This document shows positions 35,139 through 44,159 of a stretch of 64,000 bases of DNA, in pieces. Numbering within the stretch: the stretch's first letter is position 1; every line of letters starts with the position of its first letter. The notes under the pieces are model-generated. The model was not told where the DNA came from, did no database searches, and was given only the letters and a program-made list of their open reading frames with translations. Origin of the DNA: Deltaproteobacteria bacterium. Lineage in GTDB: Bacteria > Myxococcota_A > UBA9042 > PHBI01. The position numbers and the translations under genes were made by a program. The DNA lies in the NCBI GenBank assembly GCA_011526585.1, contig WYBB01000243.1, positions 17,922 through 81,921 of the forward strand. Reading direction: 5' to 3'.

Positions 35139-35762
35139 TCAAGGTCCGGCGGCCGCGGGTTGGCGCGGCGTGTGACAGCGCCCGGCCTGTCCGAGCGATC
35201 GGGTGACCGTGCAGCCCCAGACCGGCGTGCGACGTAGTCCATCGCCCGCGCCCGCCAGGACCTCGCCGAGCGTCTCCTCCAGCCACGCCTCGCGGTCCGG
35301 ATCGCCGGGCGCGCGCTCGTTGTCGATCCAGCCCTGGAAGCGCACCTGCCCCATCCGATCGAGCACCACCACGGTCGGCGTGCTGATGACGCCGAGGTGC
35401 CGCGCGAGCACGCCGCCGTCGTCGCGCAGGATCGGCAGCGGCCAGCGGCCGTCCGCCTCGCGCACCACCTCGTCGTCGTCATCGGCGTTGCTCGCGACGT
35501 AGTAGAGCGCGACCCGCTCGCCGCCGTGGCGCGCGGCCAGGTCTTCGACGCGTGCCGCGTAGCGCTTCACGCACGGGCAGGTGCTCGCCCACCACACGAG
35601 CACCGTCGCGTCGTGGTCGCTGACGATTTCACTCAGCGCCAGCGCGCGCCCGTCGCTCGTGGCGAGCGCGCCCGCGTCCGGCCCCAGCACGCCCGCGCCC
35701 GCGCCCGATGCGCACCCCGCGAGCACGACCGAGAACGCCCAGAGGATCATCGCGCGCATCAT
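35139..35762 (-). CDS. Thioredoxin-fold lipoprotein with CPC motif
   Basis: This is a 207-residue protein. Lipobox VLAGC (Cys17) is followed by a redoxin domain of the TlpA/AhpC superfamily with WWASTCPCVKRYA (C62-P-C64, spacing CxC rather than CxxC), a GVISTPTVVVLD cis-Pro strand and the C-terminal PVWGCTVTR block. The start follows the stop of the beta-barrel gene by 1 bp in a TGAGATG context, so the two are coupled. A CxC disulfide can be strongly oxidising or isomerising. The substrate is unknown, but the co-encoded barrel carries adjacent N-terminal cysteines. Confidence 0.82.
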   Translation of the reverse strand: MMRAMILWAFSVVLAGCASGAGAGVLGPDAGALATSDGRALALSEIVSDHDATVLVWWASTCPCVKRYAARVEDLAARHGGERVALYYVASNADDDDEVVREADGRWPLPILRDDGGVLARHLGVISTPTVVVLDRMGQVRFQGWIDNERAPGDPDREAWLEETLGEVLAGAGDGLRRTPVWGCTVTRSLGQAGRCHTPRQPAAAGP

Positions 35763-35763
35763 C

Positions 35764-36675
35764 TCAGAAGCTCCCGTAGCGCAGGCCGAGCGTCGTCGTG
35801 ACGCGGCCGGATTGATTGACGCCGCCGTCGTCGACGGCGATCGGTCCGTCGACGCTCGCCTGCATCGTCCAGTGCGGGTCGAAGCGCCACGAGCCGGCCA
35901 GCGTCACCCCGAGCTCACGCCGCGCCGATCCCGCCAGCGCCTTTTCGCCGAGCCGCGTCTCGTCGGTCCACGACAGGTGCGGCACCAGGCTCAGCACCAC
36001 GTCGTCGGCGACCTCGAGCCCGCCCGCCAGCGCCACCTCCAGCGCGACGCCGAGCCGCTGCTCGACGCCGAGGTCGTCGCGCCGGCTCGGCAGCGGCACG
36101 CTCACGCCCAGATCGAGCCGCGCATACCACGGCAGCCGCGTCACCTCGAGCTCCACCCCCAGCGCGATCACCCACGCGCCGCGCCCGGTCACGTCGACCG
36201 CCAGCGGGGTCTTCGCGTCCTCGGGCGCGCGCCCGGTCGGCGCGACGACCGCGATCGTCGCTGCGATCGCCGGCAGCTCGAGGATCTCGCCGATCGCCAG
36301 GAACTCGTAGCGCAACCCGGCCGCGATGTCGCCGAGCCCACCGCCGAGATCGCTGTCGTGCAGGGTCGAGCGCGCCATCACCACCGCCGGCACGCGCAGC
36401 GAGATCGAGGCCCGCCGATCGAGCCCGACCAGCCCCCACACCTCGCTACGCCACTCGTGCTCACCGTAGTCGCCGGCGCCCTGCCACGCGCCCTCGTGAT
36501 CCCAGCCGCCGACCGCCGACCCCAACGCCGTGCGCACCCCGAGCGCGAAATCCTCCCAGATCAGGAGCCGCCCCACCCCGAACGCCGTCGCCGACATGCA
36601 GCACGGCGCCGCGCTCGACGCTCGCGGCAGCGCGACCAGGCCGAGCCCGACCATCGCTGCCAGCCATCGCATCAT
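35764..36675 (-). CDS. Outer-membrane beta-barrel-like protein with N-terminal Cys pair
   Basis: The protein has 303 residues from the first of two ATGs at 36675, after a GAGGG site. The signal peptide (about 22 residues, ending ASSA) is followed by APCCMSATAFG with two adjacent cysteines. The rest is a run of amphipathic strands (SISLRVPAVVMA, DIAAGLRYEFL, RVTTTLGLRYGSF) that ends in an aromatic residue, as outer-membrane barrels do. It resembles transporter/porin-like MetA-pathway proteins, but no assignment is secure. It is the first gene of the barrel-thioredoxin pair. Confidence 0.75.
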   Translation of the reverse strand: MMRWLAAMVGLGLVALPRASSAAPCCMSATAFGVGRLLIWEDFALGVRTALGSAVGGWDHEGAWQGAGDYGEHEWRSEVWGLVGLDRRASISLRVPAVVMARSTLHDSDLGGGLGDIAAGLRYEFLAIGEILELPAIAATIAVVAPTGRAPEDAKTPLAVDVTGRGAWVIALGVELEVTRLPWYARLDLGVSVPLPSRRDDLGVEQRLGVALEVALAGGLEVADDVVLSLVPHLSWTDETRLGEKALAGSARRELGVTLAGSWRFDPHWTMQASVDGPIAVDDGGVNQSGRVTTTLGLRYGSF

Positions 36676-36854
36676 TGCCCTCGGTCGAGAATCCTCGTCG
36701 CGCATGCGATCTCCCGCGCGCGCCGCCGCGCACCTCCCATGTCTAAGCGCCGCTCGGGCCCTTGGCGATGCGGTCGATTGTCGCACCCCCGCCTGCGGGG
36801 AGCGCTACCCTGGCCATGGCCGATACGCTGTTCGCTGCGCGGCGCTACCGACGC

Positions 36855-37277
36855 TCAACGCTCGTCGGGAAAGATCAGCTCGCAGTCCACCGCGACCTTC
36901 TGCGGCAGGCGGCTGACCTCCAACGAGGGCTCGTGGCAGTCGATGAGGTTCATCGGGTCCGCGCGACGGGCGGTGACGACCATGATGTTCGCGAACTGGA
37001 TCGTGCCACTGACGGGTGTGACCATCTCGAACGCCATCCGGAGCGTGCCGCCGGTCGCGGGCAGCTCGCCGTCGAAGACCACGTGATCGAGGCCACCTTC
37101 GTCGTTGTCCTCCTGGAGGAAGAGGTAGACGCGCACGCGCTCGCCGAGCCTGACGAGCTTGTTCTTCGCCATGTCGTCGAGCTCGACGCTGAGCTCGATG
37201 ACGTGCCGATCGGCGGCGGTCGGCTCCGGGGCGGCCTGGGTGGCGATGGCGAGAGCGGCGACGAGGCATGCGAGCAT
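36855..37277 (-). CDS. Small secreted protein of unknown function
   Basis: The protein has 140 residues from the ATG at 37277, which has a GGAGGAG site eight bases upstream. This makes a GTG start at 37310 less likely. A typical signal peptide (MLACLVAALAIATQA) precedes a beta-rich domain with strands HVIELSVELDD, RVRVYLFLQED and TLRMAFEMV, and two cysteines. It is probably a periplasmic single-domain protein. No family is recognised. Confidence 0.7.
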   Translation of the reverse strand: MLACLVAALAIATQAAPEPTAADRHVIELSVELDDMAKNKLVRLGERVRVYLFLQEDNDEGGLDHVVFDGELPATGGTLRMAFEMVTPVSGTIQFANIMVVTARRADPMNLIDCHEPSLEVSRLPQKVAVDCELIFPDER

Positions 37278-37435
37278 GGCGAGACTCCTCCACGAGCTTT
37301 GGATGATCACGCTGACCGTCCGGCGGTGAAGAGTCGCGCGCCGGCGAACCTGACACTTCCAGGTGATGACCGTGGTCGATTGTCGCGCCCGCTCGTCTTC
37401 GCATCCCGCCGCGTCCGCGCTATCAAGACCTTGCG

Positions 37436-38833
37436 ATGTCCGAGACCCCCAGCCTGCTCGAGCGCTTCGGCGACCGCCTGAGCCGGATCGCCGCGCGCCT
37501 CATCCCCGATCCCTTCCTCATCGCGCTCGCGCTCACGCTCGTCGTCTTCGTCGCCGGCGCCATCCTGCTCGCCGGCGCCGACACCGGCGCCGCGTCGATC
37601 GCCGGCACGCTCGGCGCGGGGTGGTGGTCGGGCTTCGCCGATCCCGGCCTCCTCGGCTTCGCGCTCCAGATGTGCCTCGTGCTCGTCACCGGCCACGCGC
37701 TCGCGACCGCGCCGCCCGTGCGCCGCGCGCTGGGCCACCTCGCCGCCTTGCCCCGGACCGCCGCCCAGGCGACCTTCCTCGTCGGCCTCGTCGCCTGCAT
37801 CGCGGGCGTCCTGCACTGGGGTCTGGCCGCCGTCGTCGGCGCCTTCCTCGCCCGCGAGCTCGCCCGCACCCGCAACGACCTCCAGCTCCACTACCCGCTG
37901 CTCGCCGCCGCGGCCTACGGCGGCATGGTCGTCTGGCACGGCGGCCTCTCCGGCAGCGCCCCGCTCAAGGTCGCCGAGCCCGCCCACTTCGCCGCCGACG
38001 TCATCGGCCAGCTCCCGGTCGACGCCACCCTCGGCTCGACCCTGAACCTCCTCGTCACCGGCGGGCTCGTCGTCGGGATCCCGCTCCTGTGCGCCGCGCT
38101 CGTGCCGCGTGACCCCGCGCGCCGCACCCCGCCGCCCTTCGCGCACGTCGATGAATCGTCATTCATCCCCACCGCCGCCCGCAGCGCCGATTCCGTCGCC
38201 CCGACCTGGCACGAGCGCCTGCTCGCCGGTCGCGCGGCCGGCCGCGTCGTCGGCCTCGCGCTCGTCGCGCTGGTCGTCGCCAGCCTCGTCGCCGGCGGGA
38301 TCCAGATCGATCTCAACAGCATCAACCTCACCTTCTTCGCGCTCGGCCTCCTCGCGCACGGCTCGGTCAGCGCCTGGCTCGACGCCGTCGCCGACGGCGC
38401 GCGCGGCGCCGGCGCCATCCTCGTGCAGTTCCCGCTCTACTTCGGGATCCTCGGCGTGCTCAAAGCCTCGGGCGCGGTCGCCGCGCTCTCGCACGCGCTC
38501 GCCTCCCTGGCCACGCCGACCACCTTCCCGGTGCTGTCCTACTGGTCGGCCGGCCTGGTCAACGTCTTCGTGCCTTCGGGCGGTGGGCAGTGGGCGATCC
38601 AGGGCGAGATCCTGCTCAGCGCCGGCCAGACCCTCGGCGTCGATCCGGCGCTGACCGTCATGGCGTTTTCCTACGGCGACGCCTCGACCAACCTGCTCCA
38701 ACCCTTCTGGGCCCTGCCGCTGCTCGCGATCACCGGCGTGCGCGCCAAGGAGATCATGGGCTACACCACCCTCGTCGCGCTCTTCGTCATGACCTTCGTC
38801 TCGCTCGCGCTCTTCCTCTTCGCGGCGAGCTGA
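37436..38833 (+). CDS. atoE: AtoE-like short-chain fatty acid transporter
   Basis: This 465-residue, highly hydrophobic protein has about twelve TM segments. It matches the AtoE/short-chain fatty acid transporter family: an N-terminal LIPDPFLIALALTL, then WWSGFADPGLLGFALQM, the HYPLLAAAAYGGMVVWHGGLSGSAPL block, and VFVPSGGGQWAIQGEI near the end. It would import C2-C6 fatty acids such as acetoacetate or butyrate across the inner membrane. No ato catabolic genes are adjacent. It is transcribed divergently from the small secreted protein gene. Confidence 0.92.
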   Translation: MSETPSLLERFGDRLSRIAARLIPDPFLIALALTLVVFVAGAILLAGADTGAASIAGTLGAGWWSGFADPGLLGFALQMCLVLVTGHALATAPPVRRALGHLAALPRTAAQATFLVGLVACIAGVLHWGLAAVVGAFLARELARTRNDLQLHYPLLAAAAYGGMVVWHGGLSGSAPLKVAEPAHFAADVIGQLPVDATLGSTLNLLVTGGLVVGIPLLCAALVPRDPARRTPPPFAHVDESSFIPTAARSADSVAPTWHERLLAGRAAGRVVGLALVALVVASLVAGGIQIDLNSINLTFFALGLLAHGSVSAWLDAVADGARGAGAILVQFPLYFGILGVLKASGAVAALSHALASLATPTTFPVLSYWSAGLVNVFVPSGGGQWAIQGEILLSAGQTLGVDPALTVMAFSYGDASTNLLQPFWALPLLAITGVRAKEIMGYTTLVALFVMTFVSLALFLFAAS

Positions 38834-38980
38834 CCGCGCGCCCATGTCGGGCCCATGCGTCATCACCGCCTGCCCGGCCGCCGCGCGTCGGGCGCGACAA
38901 GATGCCGCATCCCCGACGCTCACCGATCGTGCGCATCATGCTCCTCGCGGCGTGCGCGCCGCCCACCCGAGGAGCCCGCG

Positions 38981-39832
38981 ATGACCTCTCCGATCCGCCT
39001 CGTGATCCCCCTGCGCCTCTCGGCGCTCATGCTCGGCGCGCTCGCCGTTGCCGCCTGCGATGACGCCGCCGAGCCAGGCCCCACCGGTGAGACGCCCGAG
39101 CTCGTCTCGCTCGGCCTCCAGGCGAGCGACACGCTCGAGGTCGAGCTGCTCGCCGAGGACGCGCCCGCCGTCGGCCTGAACCGCGTCTACTATCGGCTGA
39201 CGCGCGCGGGCGGCGAAGCGGTGACCGCCGCCACGCTCACCCAGACCCCGATCATGCACATGCAGGCCATGGGCAAGGAGCATGGCTGCCCGGTCGAGCA
39301 ACCCCCCGCGCAAGCCGACGCCGACGGCCTCTTCCCGGCGATCATCGTCTTCCAGATGGCCAGCGGCGAGCCCGGCAGCGGTGACGCCTGGCGCGTCGAG
39401 CTCGCGGTCGATCTCGGCGAAGGCGCGCCGAGCGAGACCTTCGTCTTCGCCGATCTGCCGGTCGCCGCCTCCGACGCGCGCCGCGACCTGGCGCTGACCG
39501 ATCCGATGGGCAGCCCCAGCGCCGCCGTCGTCACCCTGCACTTCGACCAGCCTCCGCGCGTCGGCCTCAACACCTTCACCGTGACCATGCACCACAAGAC
39601 CGACATGCACGGCATGAGCTGGATGCCCGACGACGACTGCGCGATCACCGTCACCCCCGACATGCCGTCGATGGGCCACGGCTCGACCCACAACGTCGAC
39701 CCGGTGCACGTGGGCAACGGTCGCTACGAGGGCACGGTCAACTTCACCATGCCCGGCCTCTGGCGCGTCGTCTTCGACTTCTCGCGCGACGGCGCACCGC
39801 TCGGCGCGGTCGAGTACACGGTCGCGCTCTGA
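38981..39832 (+). CDS. YtkA-like domain lipoprotein
   Basis: The protein has 283 residues from the ATG at 38981, preceded by CGAGGAG. Lipobox VAAC is followed by a linker. Two related beta-domains each carry Met/His-rich loops: TPIMHMQAMGKEHGCP in the first, then HHKTDMHGMSWMPDDDC and MPSMGHGSTH in the second, with a final YEGTVNFTMPGLWRVVF typical of YtkA/FixH-like domains. The Met/His clusters suggest copper or another soft metal as ligand, on the outer face of the membrane. The function is inferred from these features only. Confidence 0.75.
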   Translation: MTSPIRLVIPLRLSALMLGALAVAACDDAAEPGPTGETPELVSLGLQASDTLEVELLAEDAPAVGLNRVYYRLTRAGGEAVTAATLTQTPIMHMQAMGKEHGCPVEQPPAQADADGLFPAIIVFQMASGEPGSGDAWRVELAVDLGEGAPSETFVFADLPVAASDARRDLALTDPMGSPSAAVVTLHFDQPPRVGLNTFTVTMHHKTDMHGMSWMPDDDCAITVTPDMPSMGHGSTHNVDPVHVGNGRYEGTVNFTMPGLWRVVFDFSRDGAPLGAVEYTVAL

Positions 39833-40080
39833 CCTCATCGACGAGCGGCCCGCGGCCGTGCGTCGCTGCCGCGCGCCGACGCCTCGTGTCGACACGCGGT
39901 CAGTCCGCCACCCTCGACCGTCGCCCGCCCGGACCCTGGCCGAGCTTCGTGAAGGCCGGTCGGCGGCTGTCGCCCGCGGTCCAGACTCTGTCGTTCGCGG
40001 TCAAGCCCGGTCAGGCGCGACCGCCTACCTTCCGCTCATCACCGCTCGGTCTCGCCCGAGCCGTGCACGACGGAGGTCTC

Positions 40081-41583
40081 ATGTTCACGCGTCTCGATCG
40101 TCACCCCTGGCTCTGGCTCCTCCTCGGCATGGTGCTCGTCCCCGCTGCGCACCTGCGCGGCGGGATCGGGCTCCTCGGCTGGATCGCCCCCGTCCCCTTC
40201 CTGCGCTACCTGCGCCTCAGGCGCGGGCTCCGCGCCCGGCTCCTGCTCTTCGCCGCGCTCGCCGGCGCCTGGTCGCTCGCGTTCCTCAAGATCGCCGACC
40301 CGTTCCCGGTGGCCGCGATCCCGATCTGGGGCATCGGGCTCGCGCTCTTCCAGTTCCTGCCCTACCTCGCGCACGACACGCTCGCCAGGCGGCTCAGCCC
40401 GGGGTTCGCCACGCTCGTCTTCCCGGCCGGCCTGGCGATCGCCGAGTGGATCCAGCACGCGCTGACCCCGTTCGGGAGCTGGGCGGCGACCGCCTACACG
40501 CAGCTCGACGACCTGCCGCTGCTCCAGCTCCTCTCGGTCACCGGCATGGCGGGCGTGGCCTTCCTCGTCGGGTGGGTCTCGTCGATCGCCGACGCCATGC
40601 TCGCCGACCCACGCGCGCTCCAGCGCACCGCCATCATCGCGATCGTCACGCTCGTCGCCGTGCACGTCGGGGGCGGCGCGCGCCTCGCCGCGACCTCCGG
40701 CTCCACGCGGCCGACGACCCTGGTCGCCGCCGTGCACACGGACGCGACGACGGCGGGCCTGCCGATGCCCGAGCTCGCGGAGACGGCGGCGTGGGACCGC
40801 GCCCTGGCCGCGCGCACCGAGCGGGCGGCGGCCGCGGGCGCCAGGCTCGTCGTCTGGCCGGAGGTCGCGACCCTGGTGCGCCCGGAGCACGAGGCGCGCT
40901 GGGTGCATGACGTCGCGGCGCTCGCGGCGCGGGCCGACGTCGACGTGGTCGCCGGCTACCTCGTGCCGCTCTCGCTCGAGCCCGTGCGCTACGAGAACAA
41001 GTACGTCTTCGCGCGCGCCGACGGGACCATCGACCACACCTATCACAAGCACCACCCCGTGCCGGGCGAGCCGGCCGAGCCCGGCGCGGGCGCGCCGCAG
41101 CCGATCGCGACCGCCTACGGGACCGTGTCGGGCGCGATCTGCTACGACTACGACTTCCCAAGCTCGGGCCGCGCGCGCGCCGGGGTCGATATCGTCGCCT
41201 TGCCCTCGTCGGACTGGCGCGCGATCGATCCGATCCACACCCACATGGCGGCGATGCGCGCCATCGAGAGCGGCCATTCGATCGTGCGCTCCACGCGCTT
41301 CGGTCTGTCGGCGGGCATCGACCCGGAGGGTCGGCTGCGCGGCTCGCTCAGCCACTTCGATCGCGCCAACGACGGCGATCCGGCGGACGGCATCTTGCTC
41401 GTGTCGCTGCCGCGGCGCGGCACGACGACGCTCTACGCCATGCTCGGCGAGTGGTTCGTCGCGCTGCTGGCGGCAGGCCTGGGCACCGCGGTCGCGACGC
41501 TGGTCCGGCGCCGCGTCGCCCGGAGGCGCAACATCGGGCCGCGCGATGCCACGCGCGCGGGGGCGACGGCGCCCACGTCATGA
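40081..41583 (+). CDS. Apolipoprotein N-acyltransferase-like protein (nitrilase fold)
   Basis: The protein has 500 residues from the ATG at 40081, with GGAGG upstream. About six N-terminal TM helices precede a carbon-nitrogen hydrolase domain, and one more TM lies at the C-terminal end. This is the Lnt architecture. The catalytic triad is visible as Glu in VVWPE, Lys in TYHKHH and Cys in GAICYDYDF. The Lnt loop YxKxxLVPFGE is altered here to YHKHHPVPGE. It may be a second Lnt that acylates particular lipoproteins or a relative with another substrate. This genome segment is rich in lipoproteins. Confidence 0.82.
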   Translation: MFTRLDRHPWLWLLLGMVLVPAAHLRGGIGLLGWIAPVPFLRYLRLRRGLRARLLLFAALAGAWSLAFLKIADPFPVAAIPIWGIGLALFQFLPYLAHDTLARRLSPGFATLVFPAGLAIAEWIQHALTPFGSWAATAYTQLDDLPLLQLLSVTGMAGVAFLVGWVSSIADAMLADPRALQRTAIIAIVTLVAVHVGGGARLAATSGSTRPTTLVAAVHTDATTAGLPMPELAETAAWDRALAARTERAAAAGARLVVWPEVATLVRPEHEARWVHDVAALAARADVDVVAGYLVPLSLEPVRYENKYVFARADGTIDHTYHKHHPVPGEPAEPGAGAPQPIATAYGTVSGAICYDYDFPSSGRARAGVDIVALPSSDWRAIDPIHTHMAAMRAIESGHSIVRSTRFGLSAGIDPEGRLRGSLSHFDRANDGDPADGILLVSLPRRGTTTLYAMLGEWFVALLAAGLGTAVATLVRRRVARRRNIGPRDATRAGATAPTS

Positions 41584-41600
41584 GGTAGCATCGCGGCCCG

Positions 41601-42602
41601 ATGGGTACGACGGTCCTGTCGGTCGCAACGCGAGCGGTGCTCGAGGCGTGTGAGCGCCTCGGGCTCGACGGCGACGCCCTGCTCGTGAGCGCGCGCCTCA
41701 CGCGCGCCGACCTCGCCGATCCGGACGCTCGCATCCCTTGTGAGAAGGCCGATCAGCTCTGGGCGGCCGCCGCGGCTCGCAGCGGCAACCCGATGCTCGC
41801 GCTGGACGCGGCGCTCGCGCTGCCGCTCGGCGCCTATCGTGTGCTCCACTACATCGGGGCGCACGCCCCGACGCTCGGCGCCGCGCTCGAGCGCGTGGTC
41901 CGCTACTTCCCGCTGATCGACGCGCGCGTCGCCTGGCAGGTCGTCGACGAAGACCGCGAGGTCGCGCTGGTCATGGCGATCCCGGGCCTGGCGTCGGGCG
42001 TGCCGCGGGCGCCGGCCGAGTACACCTTTGCCGCCATCGTGCAGCAGACGCGCGCGTCGACCGGGATCCCCTGGTCGCCGCGGCGCGTCGAGTTCGAGCA
42101 CCTTGCGCCACCCGAGGTGGCCGCGCGCCACCGGCGAGCCTTCGGCGCGCCGTGTGCGTACGGGGCCGAGCGCACGGCGTTGCTCATCGACACGCAGACC
42201 TGGGCACGCCCGGTGGCGCGTGCCGATCCGTCGCTGCTCGCGCTGCTCGACCAGCACGCGGGTACGCTCGTCGCCAGCGTGCCGCATGAGGCCGGCCTGG
42301 TCGCACGCCTCCGCGCCTGGCTCGCCGAGCGCATGCAAGCCGGCGATGCGATCGACATCGCGCAGGCGGCGCGCGCGCTCGGGTTGGGGACGCGCACGCT
42401 CCAGCGCCGCCTCGACGAAGATGGCACGAAGTTCGCGACCGTGGTCGACGAGGTGCGCGCCGAGACGGCGCGCTCGCTGCTCGCCGATCGCACGATCGCG
42501 CTCAGCGAGATCGCCTTCCTGCTCGGCTTCTCCGAACAGAGCGCGTTCACGCGCGCGTTCAAGCGCTGGACCGGCAGCACGCCCGCGGCGGCGCGCGGCT
42601 GA
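41601..42602 (+). CDS. AraC-family regulator (OruR/ArgR-like N-terminal domain)
   Basis: This is a 333-residue protein. The N-terminal effector region matches the Arabinose_bd/OruR type (GAYRVLHYIGAHAPTLGAALERVVRYF), and the C-terminal 100 residues hold two helix-turn-helices, IAQAARALGLGTRTLQRRL and LSEIAFLLGFSEQSAFTRAFKRWTG, with the family signature. It starts 18 bp after the Lnt-like gene and may be cotranscribed with it. The inducer is unknown. Confidence 0.92.
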   Translation: MGTTVLSVATRAVLEACERLGLDGDALLVSARLTRADLADPDARIPCEKADQLWAAAAARSGNPMLALDAALALPLGAYRVLHYIGAHAPTLGAALERVVRYFPLIDARVAWQVVDEDREVALVMAIPGLASGVPRAPAEYTFAAIVQQTRASTGIPWSPRRVEFEHLAPPEVAARHRRAFGAPCAYGAERTALLIDTQTWARPVARADPSLLALLDQHAGTLVASVPHEAGLVARLRAWLAERMQAGDAIDIAQAARALGLGTRTLQRRLDEDGTKFATVVDEVRAETARSLLADRTIALSEIAFLLGFSEQSAFTRAFKRWTGSTPAAARG

Positions 42603-42625
42603 GCGAGGTCAGCGCGTGCCCGCGA

Positions 42626-44071
42626 TCAGACGAAGCGGCCGAAGAGCGTGTTGGCCTTGACCTCGACGATCTCGACCCGCGCCAGCTTGCCGACCCAGCG
42701 CTTGTTCCAGAAGTCGCCGAACGGGACCGGCACGTTGACGATCAGGTTCGTGCGCGTGCGGCCCATCATCTGGAAGCCGCCGCCGCCCTGGCCGGCGGTC
42801 CCGCGCGCGGCGCGCTGGGACGGGCCCTCGACCAGGATCTCGACGACCTGGCCGTGCATCGCCTGCATCTTGTCGCGGGTGATCGCGTCCTGCACGGCGA
42901 GCACCCGGGAGAGGCGCGCCTTCTTGACCGCCTCGGGCACGTTGTCGCCGAGCTTCTCGGCGCGCGTGCCGGGGCGCTCGCTGTACTTGAAGGCGAAGAT
43001 CGAGTCGTAGCGCACCTCTTCGAGCAGGCGCAGCGTGTCCTCGAACTCGGCGTCGGTCTCGCCGGGGAAGCCGACGATGATGTCGGTCGACAGCGCAATC
43101 TCCGGGCAGCGCGCGCGCAGCTTGTGCACCTTGTCGCGATAGTCGGCGACGGTGTAGAAGCGGCGCATCTCGTCGAGGATGCGATCGTTGCCCGCCTGCA
43201 CCGGCAGGTGGAAGAACTCGCACAGGGTCCGCAGGCGCCCGAAGAGGTCGATCAGATCGTCGATCGCGTCCATCGGGTGCGAGGTGGTGAAGCGCAGGCG
43301 CTCGAGCCCGGGCACGGCGTCGACGGCGGTGAGCAGCTCGGAAAACGTCGGCACCCGGCTCGCGAGCGGACCGGCGCCCTCCTGCAGGTCCTTGCCGTAG
43401 GAGTTGACGTTCTGGCCGAGCAGCGTCACCTCGCGCGCGCCGGCGGCGACGAGGCGCTCGACCTCGCGCACGACCATCTCGCGCGGCTTGGAGACCTCGC
43501 GCCCGCGCGTGAAGGGCACGATGCAGTAGCTGCAGACCCTGTCGCAGCCCTTCATGATCGTGACGAACTCGCTTACGCGCGTCTCGTCGCGCGGCTCGGC
43601 CTCGACGAAGCGGAAGTCCTTGCGCTTGTAGAACTCGGTCTCGGCGATGCGCCGCTCGCCGCGCTGCATGCGCTCGAGCAGGGTCGGCAGCTCGCCGATG
43701 TGGTCGGGTCCCATCACCAGGTCGAGGTAGGGCACCTTGTCGAGGAGCGCCGCGCCCTCCTGCTGGGCGACGCAGCCGGCGACGCCGAGCACGAGCTCAT
43801 CGTTGTGCTCCTTGAGGGGTCGCAGGCGCCCGAGCTGCGAGAGCATCTTCTGCTCGGCCTTGTCGCGCACCGAGCAGGTGTTGAGCAGGATGAGCTGCGC
43901 CTGCGCCGGGTCGTCGGTCGGCGCCCAGCCGTGCGGCGCCAGCACCTGCATGATCCGATCGGTGTCGTTGACGTTCATCTGGCAGCCGAAGGTCTGCACG
44001 TGCACGAAGCGTGTCGCCCCCGGCGCCGTGCTCACTCCGTTTTCGCTCTGCTTCAGCTCGACCGCGACCAC
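42626..44071 (-). CDS. miaB: MiaB, tRNA-2-methylthio-N6-isopentenyladenosine synthase
   Basis: This 481-residue radical-SAM methylthiotransferase has the cluster-binding cysteines C30 (FGCQMN), C66 (NTCSVR) and C100 (GCVAQ) in the UPF0004 domain. The radical-SAM triad C176-x3-C180-x2-C183 lies in GCDRVCSYC, followed by IVPFTRG. A TRAM domain closes the protein. The TRTN-V-F pattern and overall length fit MiaB rather than RimO or MtaB. It thiomethylates A37 of tRNAs that read UNN codons. It faces araC convergently, with 23 bp between them. Confidence 0.95.
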   Translation of the reverse strand: MVAVELKQSENGVSTAPGATRFVHVQTFGCQMNVNDTDRIMQVLAPHGWAPTDDPAQAQLILLNTCSVRDKAEQKMLSQLGRLRPLKEHNDELVLGVAGCVAQQEGAALLDKVPYLDLVMGPDHIGELPTLLERMQRGERRIAETEFYKRKDFRFVEAEPRDETRVSEFVTIMKGCDRVCSYCIVPFTRGREVSKPREMVVREVERLVAAGAREVTLLGQNVNSYGKDLQEGAGPLASRVPTFSELLTAVDAVPGLERLRFTTSHPMDAIDDLIDLFGRLRTLCEFFHLPVQAGNDRILDEMRRFYTVADYRDKVHKLRARCPEIALSTDIIVGFPGETDAEFEDTLRLLEEVRYDSIFAFKYSERPGTRAEKLGDNVPEAVKKARLSRVLAVQDAITRDKMQAMHGQVVEILVEGPSQRAARGTAGQGGGGFQMMGRTRTNLIVNVPVPFGDFWNKRWVGKLARVEIVEVKANTLFGRFV

Positions 44072-44159
44072 CGCGCCCTCCGCTCTCGGACGACAAGAGC
44101 GCGCGACCTAACAAGCCGATCCCGGGAGGTCAAGGATCGGCCGACGGGCCGACGCGCGC

